From Arthrobacter rhizophilus (lineage in GTDB: Bacteria > Actinomycetota > Actinomycetes > Actinomycetales > Micrococcaceae): a DNA stretch of 64,000 nt. This document shows positions 51,063 to 59,105 of this stretch, piece after piece. The DNA is taken from assembly GCF_026241105.1 (NCBI RefSeq), contig NZ_JAPFFT010000002.1:62001-126000 (forward strand), read 5' to 3'. Position 1 is the first letter of the stretch; the number at the start of each line of letters is the position of its first letter. The position numbers and the translations under genes were made by a program. The notes below the pieces were generated by a model that worked only from the letters and a program-made list of their open reading frames with translations, ran no database searches and was not told where the DNA came from.

Positions 51063-51974
51063 CTAAAGCGCGGTCACGGATCCGCTGAAGTTCCTCCTGC
51101 CGCTGCGGGGGTTCCAGGCGACATAGTCAGAAGCCTCCCAAGCCCCCGAGTCGGAGTGTAGCGTACTGATTTCCAAAGCCACCCACGCCGGGAGGAACAC
51201 GGGTGCCTCGAAATTCACGTCCCAACGGAACGCCTCCGATTTCACCGAGCCAACGTCCGCCAAGGCCCGGGAGGCAAGGTACATGCCGTGCGCTATGGCT
51301 CGCCGAAGCCCCAGTGCCTTGGCGGAGAGGACGCTGAGGTGGATCGGATTGAAGTCCCCGGACACCGCAGCATAGAGACGGCCGGTATCCACGCCGAGCT
51401 GCCAGACGGCCGTCGGCACAGGAGGAGTGAACTCCCTCGGCGCGGCGGCTGCAGCCGCCTTGTCGACTCCCGGCAGGAACACTCCTTTGGCCAAGTACGT
51501 GGAGACACCCCGCCAGAGCAAGGCCCCGTCACTGCTTGAACGGACCTCGGCGACGACGTCCAGCTGCGTTCCAGCCCTATGGCCCCGCATGTCCTCGGCC
51601 CAGGACCGGATGTCGAGCCGTTCGCTGAATTGGACCGCCCGCAAATGATCCACCTGGTTCCGCAGGTGGATCATTCCGAGCAGCGGAAGCGGGAAGTCGT
51701 CGCGGTTGAGAACACTCATGGCTACCGGAAAAGCGAGGGCGTGGATGAAACCTGCAGGCAGAACGTCGCTGGCGCTCTCTCCAACCAGATGCTGGTAGGC
51801 GGTGAGGTTCCCGACGTCGGCCTGCACCCCACGGACCTCATGACTGCCTTGTGGCAGCTCATTGGCGGCCTGGAATCCCAGCATCCTTCTCCGCGCCGCC
51901 GTAGCCGCCGCATTCACATACAGCTTTGAGAGCGACGGCAAGTCCCCCAGGATGAGCGGCTGTTCTGTACTCAT
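51063..51974 (-). CDS. MaoC family dehydratase (hot-dog fold enoyl-CoA hydratase)
   Basis: 303 aa with two hot-dog halves. The C-terminal half carries the hydratase motif SGDFNPIHLS, with catalytic Asp and His, followed by GLRRAIAHGMYLASRAL. The N-terminal half is degenerate, as in R-specific enoyl-CoA hydratase 2 proteins. It hydrates trans-2-enoyl-CoA or dehydrates R-3-hydroxyacyl-CoA. ATG 51974 overlaps the FabG4 stop (ATGA), so it is coupled to the upstream reductase and is the last gene of thiolase-FabG4-MaoC. Confidence 0.92.
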   Translation of the reverse strand: MSTEQPLILGDLPSLSKLYVNAAATAARRRMLGFQAANELPQGSHEVRGVQADVGNLTAYQHLVGESASDVLPAGFIHALAFPVAMSVLNRDDFPLPLLGMIHLRNQVDHLRAVQFSERLDIRSWAEDMRGHRAGTQLDVVAEVRSSSDGALLWRGVSTYLAKGVFLPGVDKAAAAAAPREFTPPVPTAVWQLGVDTGRLYAAVSGDFNPIHLSVLSAKALGLRRAIAHGMYLASRALADVGSVKSEAFRWDVNFEAPVFLPAWVALEISTLHSDSGAWEASDYVAWNPRSGRRNFSGSVTAL

Positions 51975-53317
51975 GCACCCACCAGGTTCTGCCCGCATAC
52001 CCTCAGCACTTCGCCCGAGATCCCGGCGGCCGCATCCGATGCCAGGAATGCGATGGCCTCTGCGACGTCGCCCGGCTGGCCGCCTTGCTGGAGGGAATTG
52101 AGCCGTCGGGCCACCTCCCTGGTAGCGAAGGGGATTCGGGCAGTCATGTCTGTTTCGATGAAGCCGGGGGCGACTGCATTGATGGATCCACCGCCTTCTG
52201 CCAGCAGGGGTGCCGTGGCGCGGACCATTCCGATCACTCCGCCTTTGGAAGCCGCGTAGTTCGTCTGCCCGCGATTCCCTGCGATGCCGCTCGTGGAAGC
52301 CACAGAGACGATTCTGGGGGCTTTGCTGAACCGCTTGGACTCCAGAAGCGCCTCGTTGATTCGCAACTGCGAGGCGATGTTGACGCCGATGACCGAGTTC
52401 CAGCGACTTTCGTCCATGTTGGCCAGGAGCCTGTCCCTGGTGATGCCGGCGTTGTGGATGACGATGTCAAGGCCGCCATGGCGTTCCATGGCGTGGTCTA
52501 TGATCCGTTTCCCCGCGTTCTCCGCCGTGATGTCCAACTGCAGGGCGGTGCCGTGGACCTCGTTGGCGACGGCTGCGAGGTGGTCCCCGGCGGCGGGGAT
52601 GTCCACCACCACCAGCCGGGCGCCGTCGCGGTAGAGGGTGCGCGCGATCGCCGCACCAATTCCACGGGCGGCCCCCGTGACCACGGCGACTTTGCCATTC
52701 AGGGGCTTGTCGGCGTCGGCGGGTAGCTGGCCGGCACCCGTGGTGACCGTCAGGAACTGCCCATCCACGAACGCGGACCGGCCCGACAGGAAAAAGCGCA
52801 GTGCACCCAGTGTGCTGGGGCTGGTTGTGCCGGCGCTGCCTCCAAGGAGAATGCCGTTGGCTGTGGCGCCCGCCCTGAGCTCCTTGGCCAGCGAACGCAG
52901 CAGCCCGTCGACCCCTTGGCGTCCGGCAGCGACAGCCGGGCTTGCCGCGGAGGCGGAGGTGCGCGAGATCGTGACGACTCTTGCGCACGGGACCAAATCC
53001 CGGAGCGATTGCGCGGCCGTGAGGACGGGGCCGCCTAGGTCATCAGGGTGCTCAACGTCGTCGAGCACCACGATGATCGCCCCGAGCTTCTCCTTGGGCA
53101 GTGCATTTCTCCGCACATCCAGCCCCCAGCCGAGGAGCGCTGCCGCCAGTTCATCGGCGCCTGATGCGTTCCCGTTCCCCAGCAAAAGTACCGGCCCTGG
53201 AGCCAAAGGTTCTCCCGCTTTGTACCTCCGAAGCACGGCAGGTTGGGGCAGTCCAAGTTTCTTGGCTAGGTCCTTGCCGATCCCCTGGCTGACAAACTGT
53301 GTGTATTTGTCGGTCAT
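51971..53317 (-). CDS. High-molecular-weight 3-oxoacyl-(ACP/CoA) reductase, FabG4 type
   Basis: 448 aa, with an N-terminal flavodoxin/Rossmann-like domain of about 200 residues (GPVLLLGNGNASGADELAAAL, IIVVLDDVEHPDDLG) and a C-terminal SDR reductase (VVTGAARGIGAAIA, IHNAGITRDRLLANM, then the catalytic Ser, YAASK). This two-domain layout is that of mycobacterial FabG4. It reduces 3-ketoacyl thioesters, preferring CoA forms in that group. ATG 53317 lies 5 bp after the thiolase stop. The longer frame from 53812 is inside the thiolase gene in another frame and was rejected. Confidence 0.92.
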   Translation of the reverse strand: MTDKYTQFVSQGIGKDLAKKLGLPQPAVLRRYKAGEPLAPGPVLLLGNGNASGADELAAALLGWGLDVRRNALPKEKLGAIIVVLDDVEHPDDLGGPVLTAAQSLRDLVPCARVVTISRTSASAASPAVAAGRQGVDGLLRSLAKELRAGATANGILLGGSAGTTSPSTLGALRFFLSGRSAFVDGQFLTVTTGAGQLPADADKPLNGKVAVVTGAARGIGAAIARTLYRDGARLVVVDIPAAGDHLAAVANEVHGTALQLDITAENAGKRIIDHAMERHGGLDIVIHNAGITRDRLLANMDESRWNSVIGVNIASQLRINEALLESKRFSKAPRIVSVASTSGIAGNRGQTNYAASKGGVIGMVRATAPLLAEGGGSINAVAPGFIETDMTARIPFATREVARRLNSLQQGGQPGDVAEAIAFLASDAAAGISGEVLRVCGQNLVGA

Positions 53318-53322
53318 GCCGG

Positions 53323-54693
53323 CTACCGCCCTTCCGGAGCGGAGTAGGCCTCGAGGATCGCTACGACGCCCTGTCCTCCGGCGGCGCAAATGGAAATGAG
53401 TCCACGGGCGGGACGACCGTCCACCGGGCCGTTCTCGTGCAGCATCTTCGCCAGCGTTGCGACTATCCGTCCACCAGTGGCAGCAAAAGGATGGCCGGCG
53501 GCGAGGGACGAGCCGTTGACGTTGAGCTTGGCGCGATCGATCTTGCCGAGGGCGCCGTCCAAGCCCAGGCGGTTGCGTCCGAATTCTTCGTCTTCCCACG
53601 CAGCGAGCGTACTCAGAACGGTGCCCGCGAAGGCTTCGTGGACTTCGAAGAAATCGATGTCTTCGAAGGACAACCCGTTGCGGGCGAGAAGCCGTGGCAC
53701 CGCAAAGACAGGGGCCATGAGGAGTCCGTCCTTGCCGTGAACGAAATCGACGGCGGCCGCTTCGCCATCGACGACGACGGCCAGTTTGGGCAGGCCGCGG
53801 GCGTCGGCCCATTCTTCCGTTCCCAAGAGCACGGTGGAGGCGCCGTCCGTGAGCGGGGTGGAGTTGCCCGCCGTCATAGTGGCCTCCGCTCCGAGGCTCT
53901 TGCCGAAGACGGGGTTAAGCGTCGCCAGCTTTTCCATGGACGTATCCGGGCGAAGGTTCGAATCGCGGCTCAGGCCACGGTAAGGAGTCACGAGGTCATC
54001 AAAGAAGCCGCGCTCGTAGGCCGCGGCGAGATTATGGTGGCTGTTGAACGCGAGCTCGTCTTGGGCCTCGCGGCTGATCTTCCACTGGGCCGTGGTCAAC
54101 GCCTGGTGCTCACCCATGGACAAGCCGGTCCGCGGCTCCCCGGTGTTCGGGGCATCCGGGGCCAGATCCTTGGGACGAAGCCGGGACAGGACCTTCAGGC
54201 GCTCGGGCAGCGATTTGGCCCGATTGAGGTCGAGCAGGATTTCGCGAAGTCCCTCACTTACGGCAATAGGGGCATCGGACGCAGAGTCGACGCCGCCCGC
54301 GATGGCCGAGTCGATCTGGCCGAGCTTGATCTTGTTGGCCAGGCCGAGGACTGTCTCGAGGCCGGTGGCGCACGCCTGCTGGAGATCGTAGGCCGGCGTC
54401 TCCGGCGACAGCGCTGAGCCGAGCACCGCTTCGCGTGTCAGGTTGAAGTCGCGGGAGTGTTTCAGGACAGCACCTGCGGCAACTTCACCGATCCGCTCCT
54501 CCTGGAGCCCGAAACGGGCAATCAATCCGTCCAAGGCGGCCGTCAGCATGTCCTGATTGGAGGACTTGGTGTAGGCGCCGCCGGTTCGCGCAAAGGGGAT
54601 CCTGTTGCCGCCAACCACCACGGCTTTGCGAAGCGTGACCCGGCCGGTGGCGGTTTCCTGTGGTGCGCTCGCGGACTCTGCTGCTTCAGGCAT
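53323..54693 (-). CDS. Acetyl-CoA C-acyltransferase (FadI-like thiolase)
   Basis: 456 aa. Nucleophile Cys in QQACATGLETVLGLANKI, catalytic His in FFEVHEAFAGT, and the second Cys in ISICAAGGQG are all visible, as is the GGVDSAS segment. An N-terminal extension of about 20 residues is rich in Ala/Glu. FadI-type thiolases cut 3-ketoacyl-CoA in beta-oxidation or condense acyl-CoAs. AAGGAG lies 7 nt before ATG. It is the first gene of a three-gene operon whose promoter is embedded in the TetR palindrome. Confidence 0.93.
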   Translation of the reverse strand: MPEAAESASAPQETATGRVTLRKAVVVGGNRIPFARTGGAYTKSSNQDMLTAALDGLIARFGLQEERIGEVAAGAVLKHSRDFNLTREAVLGSALSPETPAYDLQQACATGLETVLGLANKIKLGQIDSAIAGGVDSASDAPIAVSEGLREILLDLNRAKSLPERLKVLSRLRPKDLAPDAPNTGEPRTGLSMGEHQALTTAQWKISREAQDELAFNSHHNLAAAYERGFFDDLVTPYRGLSRDSNLRPDTSMEKLATLNPVFGKSLGAEATMTAGNSTPLTDGASTVLLGTEEWADARGLPKLAVVVDGEAAAVDFVHGKDGLLMAPVFAVPRLLARNGLSFEDIDFFEVHEAFAGTVLSTLAAWEDEEFGRNRLGLDGALGKIDRAKLNVNGSSLAAGHPFAATGGRIVATLAKMLHENGPVDGRPARGLISICAAGGQGVVAILEAYSAPEGR

Positions 54694-54725
54694 GCGTTTC
54701 TCCTTATGATCACATTCGGGTTACT

Positions 54726-54756
54726 GATACCCAGCGTACCTGATACGCTGGGTATC
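54726..54756. promoter_or_regulatory. Palindromic operator containing both divergent promoters (thiolase operon / TetR)
   Basis: GATACCCAGCGTA (54726-54738) and its exact complement (54744-54756) with a 5-bp centre. On each strand the inner end of one arm is a TACGCT -10 box (plus 54744-54749, minus 54733-54738). The plus box lies 7 nt before the TetR GTG. TTACTG (54721-54726) and, on the minus strand, TTCACG (54756-54761) sit at -35 with 17-nt spacers. Confidence 0.8.
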
Positions 54757-55485
54757 GTGAACATCCCGAGCCCAGCACTTTCGGCCGGCGCCCCTGCCGA
54801 GAGCGCCGCCCTGGCAGACGGTCGGAGCCCCGCCGTCGACGGCCGCGCCACCCGCTGGCAGAGCCACCGCGAGGAACGCCGCCGCGAACTCATCAAGGCC
54901 GCCCGCAAGGCTGTCCACGCGCTGGGCAGCGACGCGTCCATGGAGGACATAGCCGCCGCCGCGAACACCTCCAAGTCGGTGTACTACCGGTACTTCGGGG
55001 ACAAAGCTGGCCTGCAGCAAGCCATGGGCGAAGTGGTGCTTGGACAGATGCAACGCCGGATGAAGGAAGCAGCGGAAAGCGCGCAGACTCCACGCGAAGG
55101 CTTGTTGGCCATGGTCTCGGCCTACTTGCAAATGGCAGAGTCGAGCCCCAACGTCTATGCATTCGTCACACGACTCACGCACGGGGAGCCCTCCGCCCAG
55201 GACGCCATTGCCGCTTCCGGAGCCCTCGGCCACTTCTTCGAGTCGATCAGTGCCATGATCGCCAAGCCCATGCGGGAACACCTTGGGGCGGAAAAGGAAG
55301 CACTCATTGAGTACTGGCCCACCGCTGCAATCGGGCTCGTCCGCAATGCCGGCGAAATGTGGCTAGCTAGCCCAGCCTCCCCAGCGAAGCCCAACCAGGA
55401 AACCATGGCCTCCCGGATCACCGATTGGCTGTGCGTGGGAATCGCCTCCGAACTCAAGACCAACTCCGCAGAAAACCAGCAATGA
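54757..55485 (+). CDS. TetR family transcriptional regulator of the fatty-acyl genes
   Basis: 242 aa from GTG 54757. The DNA-binding domain is HREERRRELIKAARKAVHALG, then SMEDIAAAANTSKSVYYRYFGDKAGLQ, preceded by a disordered 40-residue tail. The C-terminal ligand domain is helical. Leaderless start: the -10 box ends 7 nt upstream and lies in the palindrome it presumably binds, giving autorepression and repression of the thiolase-FabG4-MaoC operon. Acyl-CoA ligands release many such regulators. The acyl-CoA oxidase gene follows by 35 bp. Confidence 0.92.
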   Translation: MNIPSPALSAGAPAESAALADGRSPAVDGRATRWQSHREERRRELIKAARKAVHALGSDASMEDIAAAANTSKSVYYRYFGDKAGLQQAMGEVVLGQMQRRMKEAAESAQTPREGLLAMVSAYLQMAESSPNVYAFVTRLTHGEPSAQDAIAASGALGHFFESISAMIAKPMREHLGAEKEALIEYWPTAAIGLVRNAGEMWLASPASPAKPNQETMASRITDWLCVGIASELKTNSAENQQ

Positions 55486-55520
55486 CACATCAGTTGTTCG
55501 GAACCAAAGAAGGAATCAAC

Positions 55521-57623
55521 ATGACTGAAGTAGTGGATCGCACGCCCTCCAGCACCCGTGAGCCTGCCGGCACCGCTGCAACCGCACAGCCCGCAGCACC
55601 CGTAATGGATGTAGCGGCGCTCGGCGAACTACTGCTGGGCAAGTGGGCCCACATCCGGCGTACGGCGCGCGACCTCGCCGGCCGCCCGGAGGTACACAAG
55701 ATCGAAGGCCTGACACATACCGAGCACCGCGAGCGCGTGTTCGGGCAGCTGAAGTACCTCGTGGACAACAAGGCGGTACACCGGGCCTTCCCCTCCAGCT
55801 TGGGCGGTTCGGACGACCACGGTGGCAACATCGCAGGCTTTGAGGAACTCGTCACAGCCGATCCTTCACTCCAGATCAAGGCCGGCGTGCAATGGGGGCT
55901 ATTCGGTTCCGCCGTCATGCACCTCGGTACCGAGGAACACCACAACAGCTGGCTGCCGGGCATCATGAGCCTGGAGATCCCAGGCTGCTTCGCCATGACC
56001 GAAACCGGCCATGGTTCCGATGTTGCCAGTATCGCCACTACGGCCACGTACGATGACGCCACCCAGGAGTTCGTGATCAACACGCCGTTCCGTGCAGCGT
56101 GGAAGGACTACATCGGCAACGCAGCCGAAGACGGCTTGGCCGCCGTCGTGTTCGCCCAACTAGTGACCCGCAATGTGAACCATGGCGTCCACGCGTTCTA
56201 CGTTCCGCTCAGGGACCCGGACACCAAAGCATTCCTTCCGGGAATCGGCGGGGAGGACGACGGTGTCAAAGGCGGCCTCAACGGCATCGACAATGGCCGG
56301 CTTCATTTCAGCGATGTCCGCGTCCCCCGCACCAACCTGCTCAACCGCTACGGCGACGTCTCCCCTGACGGGGAATACACCTCCCCGATCGCCAGCCCGG
56401 GACGGCGATTCTTCACGATGCTTGGCACGTTGGTGCAGGGCCGTGTCTCCCTGGATGGCGCAGCAGTAGCCGCGAGCAAGGTGGCTTTGACCACCGCCAT
56501 CCGATATGCCACCGAGCGGCGCCAATTCAACGCCTCCTCTCCCACCGACGAGGAAGTCCTGCTGGACTACCAGCGGCACCAGCGCCGCCTGTTCACCCGG
56601 CTGGCCACCACCTTTGCTGCAAGTTTCGCGCACGAGCAGCTGCTCGAAAAATTCGACGACGTCTTCTCCGGCCGGCACGACACCGACGCCGACCGCCAGG
56701 ACCTGGAGACCCTCGCCGCGGCGCTCAAGCCCTTGAGCACCTGGCACGCTCTCGACACCCTGCAGGAATGCCGTGAGGCCTGCGGCGGCGCCGGATTCCT
56801 CATCGAAAACCGTTTCGCCTCGCTCCGCGCAGACCTGGATGTCTACGCCACCTTCGAGGGCGACAACACCGTGCTGCTCCAGCTCGTCGCAAAGCGCCTG
56901 CTGGCCGACTACGCCAAGGAGTTCCGCAATGTTGACTTCGGCGTATTGGCGCGCTTCGTCGCAGCCCAGGCGGCGGACGTCGCGATCAACCGCACCGGGC
57001 TGCGGCAAGTGGCGCAGTTCGTGGCCGACACGGGATCCGTCCAGAAGGCAGCTTTGGCCCTGCGGGACGAAGAAGGACAGCGCACACTGCTGACCGACCG
57101 GGTGCAGTCGATAGTGGCGGAGGTGGGTTCGGCACTCAAGGGTGCGAATAAGTTGCCACAGCACCAGGCCGCCGCCCTGTTCAACCAACACCAGGACGAT
57201 CTGATCGACGCCGCCCAGGCCCACGCCGAACTCCTGCAATGGGAAGCGTTCACGGAAGCCCTCGTCAAGATCAGCGATCCCGGCACACTTCAGGTGCTGA
57301 CGTGGCTTCGCGATCTCTTTGGTCTCTCGCTCATCGAAAAACACTTGTCTTGGTACCTCATGAACGGCCGCCTCTCCATGCAGCGCGGGCGCACGGTGGG
57401 CGCCTACATCAACCGGCTCCTCATCAAGATCCGTCCCCACGCCCTGGATCTGGTTGATTCCTTCGGCTACGGTCCGGAGCACCTGCGCGCGGCCATCGCG
57501 TCCGGAGCCGAGAAAGAGCGCCAGGACGAGGCCCGCAGCTACTTCCGGGCACAACGAGCCAGCGGCAACGTTCCAGCCGATGAGAAGACCTTGCTTGCAT
57601 TAAAAGGGAGGAAGTCCGGCTAG
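55521..57623 (+). CDS. Acyl-CoA oxidase/dehydrogenase family protein
   Basis: 700 aa, the length of acyl-CoA oxidases rather than of 380-aa dehydrogenases. The FAD domain shows CFAMTETGHGSDVASIATTATYD, WKDYIGNAAEDGLAAVVFAQL and GRVSLDGAAVAASKVAL. The region CREACGGAGFLIENR and DVYATFEGDNTVLLQLVAKRLL is typical of the ACOX family, and a C-terminal helical ACOX-like domain follows. It makes trans-2-enoyl-CoA, passing electrons to O2 or to an electron-transfer flavoprotein. ATG 55521 has GAAGGA 7 nt upstream. It may be transcribed with tetR. Confidence 0.9.
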   Translation: MTEVVDRTPSSTREPAGTAATAQPAAPVMDVAALGELLLGKWAHIRRTARDLAGRPEVHKIEGLTHTEHRERVFGQLKYLVDNKAVHRAFPSSLGGSDDHGGNIAGFEELVTADPSLQIKAGVQWGLFGSAVMHLGTEEHHNSWLPGIMSLEIPGCFAMTETGHGSDVASIATTATYDDATQEFVINTPFRAAWKDYIGNAAEDGLAAVVFAQLVTRNVNHGVHAFYVPLRDPDTKAFLPGIGGEDDGVKGGLNGIDNGRLHFSDVRVPRTNLLNRYGDVSPDGEYTSPIASPGRRFFTMLGTLVQGRVSLDGAAVAASKVALTTAIRYATERRQFNASSPTDEEVLLDYQRHQRRLFTRLATTFAASFAHEQLLEKFDDVFSGRHDTDADRQDLETLAAALKPLSTWHALDTLQECREACGGAGFLIENRFASLRADLDVYATFEGDNTVLLQLVAKRLLADYAKEFRNVDFGVLARFVAAQAADVAINRTGLRQVAQFVADTGSVQKAALALRDEEGQRTLLTDRVQSIVAEVGSALKGANKLPQHQAAALFNQHQDDLIDAAQAHAELLQWEAFTEALVKISDPGTLQVLTWLRDLFGLSLIEKHLSWYLMNGRLSMQRGRTVGAYINRLLIKIRPHALDLVDSFGYGPEHLRAAIASGAEKERQDEARSYFRAQRASGNVPADEKTLLALKGRKSG

Positions 57624-57664
57624 CATCCTGCCGGGACCGGCAGGTGAACAGTTGCCGAATCCTT

Positions 57665-57715
57665 AACGACGACGGCGCCGCACCCCTCAAGCGGGAGTGC
57701 GGCGCCGTCGTCGTT
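57665..57715. terminator. Bidirectional terminator after the acyl-CoA oxidase gene
   Basis: A perfect 19-bp inverted repeat (57665-57683 with 57697-57715, core CGACGACGGCGCCGCAC) with a 13-nt loop, followed by CCTTCC. Confidence 0.85.
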
Positions 57716-57722
57716 CCTTCCC

Positions 57723-57764
57723 AAGTGACTCGCACTTAAAGTCGTTTTGGTCGCCCAAAACGAC
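57723..57764. repeat. Compound palindromic element, possible dispersed repeat and glgA terminator
   Basis: AAGTG-ACTCG-CACTT (57723-57737) is followed by GTCGTTTTGG-TCGC-CCAAAACGAC (57741-57764). The second stem, read on the minus strand, is followed by TTTAAG and lies just after the glgA stop, so it may terminate that gene. The two-palindrome make-up resembles a REP-type dispersed element. Confidence 0.5.
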
Positions 57765-57801
57765 ACCTACTGCTAGCTAGTTGGGCTCGTGGGTTAGAGG
57801 C

Positions 57802-59001
57802 TCAGGGGGCGAGGACTGAACGATAGACCTCAAGGGTTGTCTCGGTGATGGACTCCCAGGAGAAGTGCTCCTCCGCCCGGACGCGGCCCGCGGCGCCCAT
57901 GACCTTGGCCCGCGCAGGATCGGACACAACCTCGTTGAGGGCGGCGGCGAAATCTGCGACAAACTTTTCGGGATCCAGCGGGGTGCCGGTACCGTCCGTG
58001 ACCTGCTCCAGTTCCACCAGCAGTCCCGTTTCACCGTGCTGAACCACTTCGGGTATGCCGCCCGTAGCGCTTGCCACCACGGCCGCGCCACATGCCATGG
58101 CCTCGAGGTTGACGATGCCGAGGGGCTCGTAGATCGACGGGCAGGCGAAGGCCGTGGCATGGCTGAGGACCTGGATGAGCTCATGCCTCGGAAGCATGCG
58201 TTCGATGACCAGGACACCTTCGCGTTTGCTCTGCAGGTCCTCGATGAGCCGGGCCGTTTCCGCTGCAAGTTCCGGAGTGTCCGCCGCGCCCAAGCAAAGC
58301 ACAAGCTGCACGTCTTCCGGCAGGCTCGCGGCCGCCTTCAGGAGGTAGGGAACACCCTTCTGGCGCGTGTTACGCCCAACGAAGACCACACTGGGCTTGG
58401 CGGGGTCGATGCCGAGGGCGCGAATTGCGTCTTCGCCTTCGTCCGGCTGCCACATGACGATGTCGATGCCGTTGTGGACGACTCTGACCTTGGCCGGATC
58501 CACGTTCGGATAGCTACGCAGGATGTCCTTCCGCATGCCGTCCGAGACGGCAATGATAGCCGCGGCGGCCTCATAAGCGGTCTTTTCAACCCATGAGGAC
58601 AACGCGTAGCCACCGCCCAACTGCTCCGCTTTCCACGGCCGCAACGGCTCCAGGCTATGGGCGCTGAGCACATGGGGTATCCCATGCAACAGCGACGCCA
58701 GGTGGCCGGCCATGTTGGCGTACCAGGTATGGGAATGGACCAGGTCCGCTCCGGCGATGTCCGGCACGATGCGCAAATCCACGCCGAGGGTCTGCAGGGC
58801 GGCATTGGCCGCACTCAGATCCTCCGGTGTGGAATACGACGTCACCGTTGCACCGTGGAAGTCCGCCTCACGGGGCGCGCCGAAGGCACGCACCTGCAGA
58901 TCCACATGTTTTGCCAGGACGCGGCTGAGCTCGGCAACATGCACGCCGGCCCCGCCATAGATTTCGGGTGGAAACTCTTTAGTCACAATGTCTACGCGCA
59001 C
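57802..59001 (-). CDS. glgA: Glycogen synthase / alpha-maltose-1-phosphate synthase (GlgA/GlgM)
   Basis: 399 aa GT4 enzyme. It begins VDIVTKEFPPEIYGGAGVHV, with VHSHTWYANMAG, VVHNGIDI, VVFVGRNTRQKG and the sugar-nucleotide motif PSIYEPLGIVNLEAMACG near residue 300. It is homologous to M. tuberculosis Rv1212c, now known as GlgM, which makes maltose-1-phosphate from ADP-glucose and glucose-1-phosphate for the GlgE pathway, so GlgM may be the better name. GTG start with a TACGTT box 7 nt upstream, leaderless. It is divergent from glgC, as in mycobacteria. Confidence 0.93.
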   Translation of the reverse strand: MRVDIVTKEFPPEIYGGAGVHVAELSRVLAKHVDLQVRAFGAPREADFHGATVTSYSTPEDLSAANAALQTLGVDLRIVPDIAGADLVHSHTWYANMAGHLASLLHGIPHVLSAHSLEPLRPWKAEQLGGGYALSSWVEKTAYEAAAAIIAVSDGMRKDILRSYPNVDPAKVRVVHNGIDIVMWQPDEGEDAIRALGIDPAKPSVVFVGRNTRQKGVPYLLKAAASLPEDVQLVLCLGAADTPELAAETARLIEDLQSKREGVLVIERMLPRHELIQVLSHATAFACPSIYEPLGIVNLEAMACGAAVVASATGGIPEVVQHGETGLLVELEQVTDGTGTPLDPEKFVADFAAALNEVVSDPARAKVMGAAGRVRAEEHFSWESITETTLEVYRSVLAP

Positions 59002-59008
59002 GCTACCT

Positions 59009-59014
59009 AACGTA
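59009..59014 (-). promoter_or_regulatory. Leaderless -10 box for glgA
   Basis: TACGTT on the minus strand ends 7 nt before GTG 59001. On the plus strand TAGTGT (59035-59040) could be the -10 box for glgC, which has a leader with AGGGAGAG before ATG. Confidence 0.5.
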
Positions 59015-59105
59015 GTCCTTCCGGAGTATGTGTTCTAGTGTGAAAGGGTCCGGCAACCCGGGCTTTTTTCGGGGGCTACAAAGACGTACAGGGAGAGCAA
59101 ACACC

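Noticed and set aside
51971..53812. Longer FabG4 start at 53812
   Set aside because: The added part overlaps the thiolase gene and is Arg-rich. ATG 53317 follows the thiolase stop by 5 bp.
54457..54756. Longer TetR start at 54457
   Set aside because: It would run through the thiolase start and the operator. GTG 54757 with its -10 box is much better.
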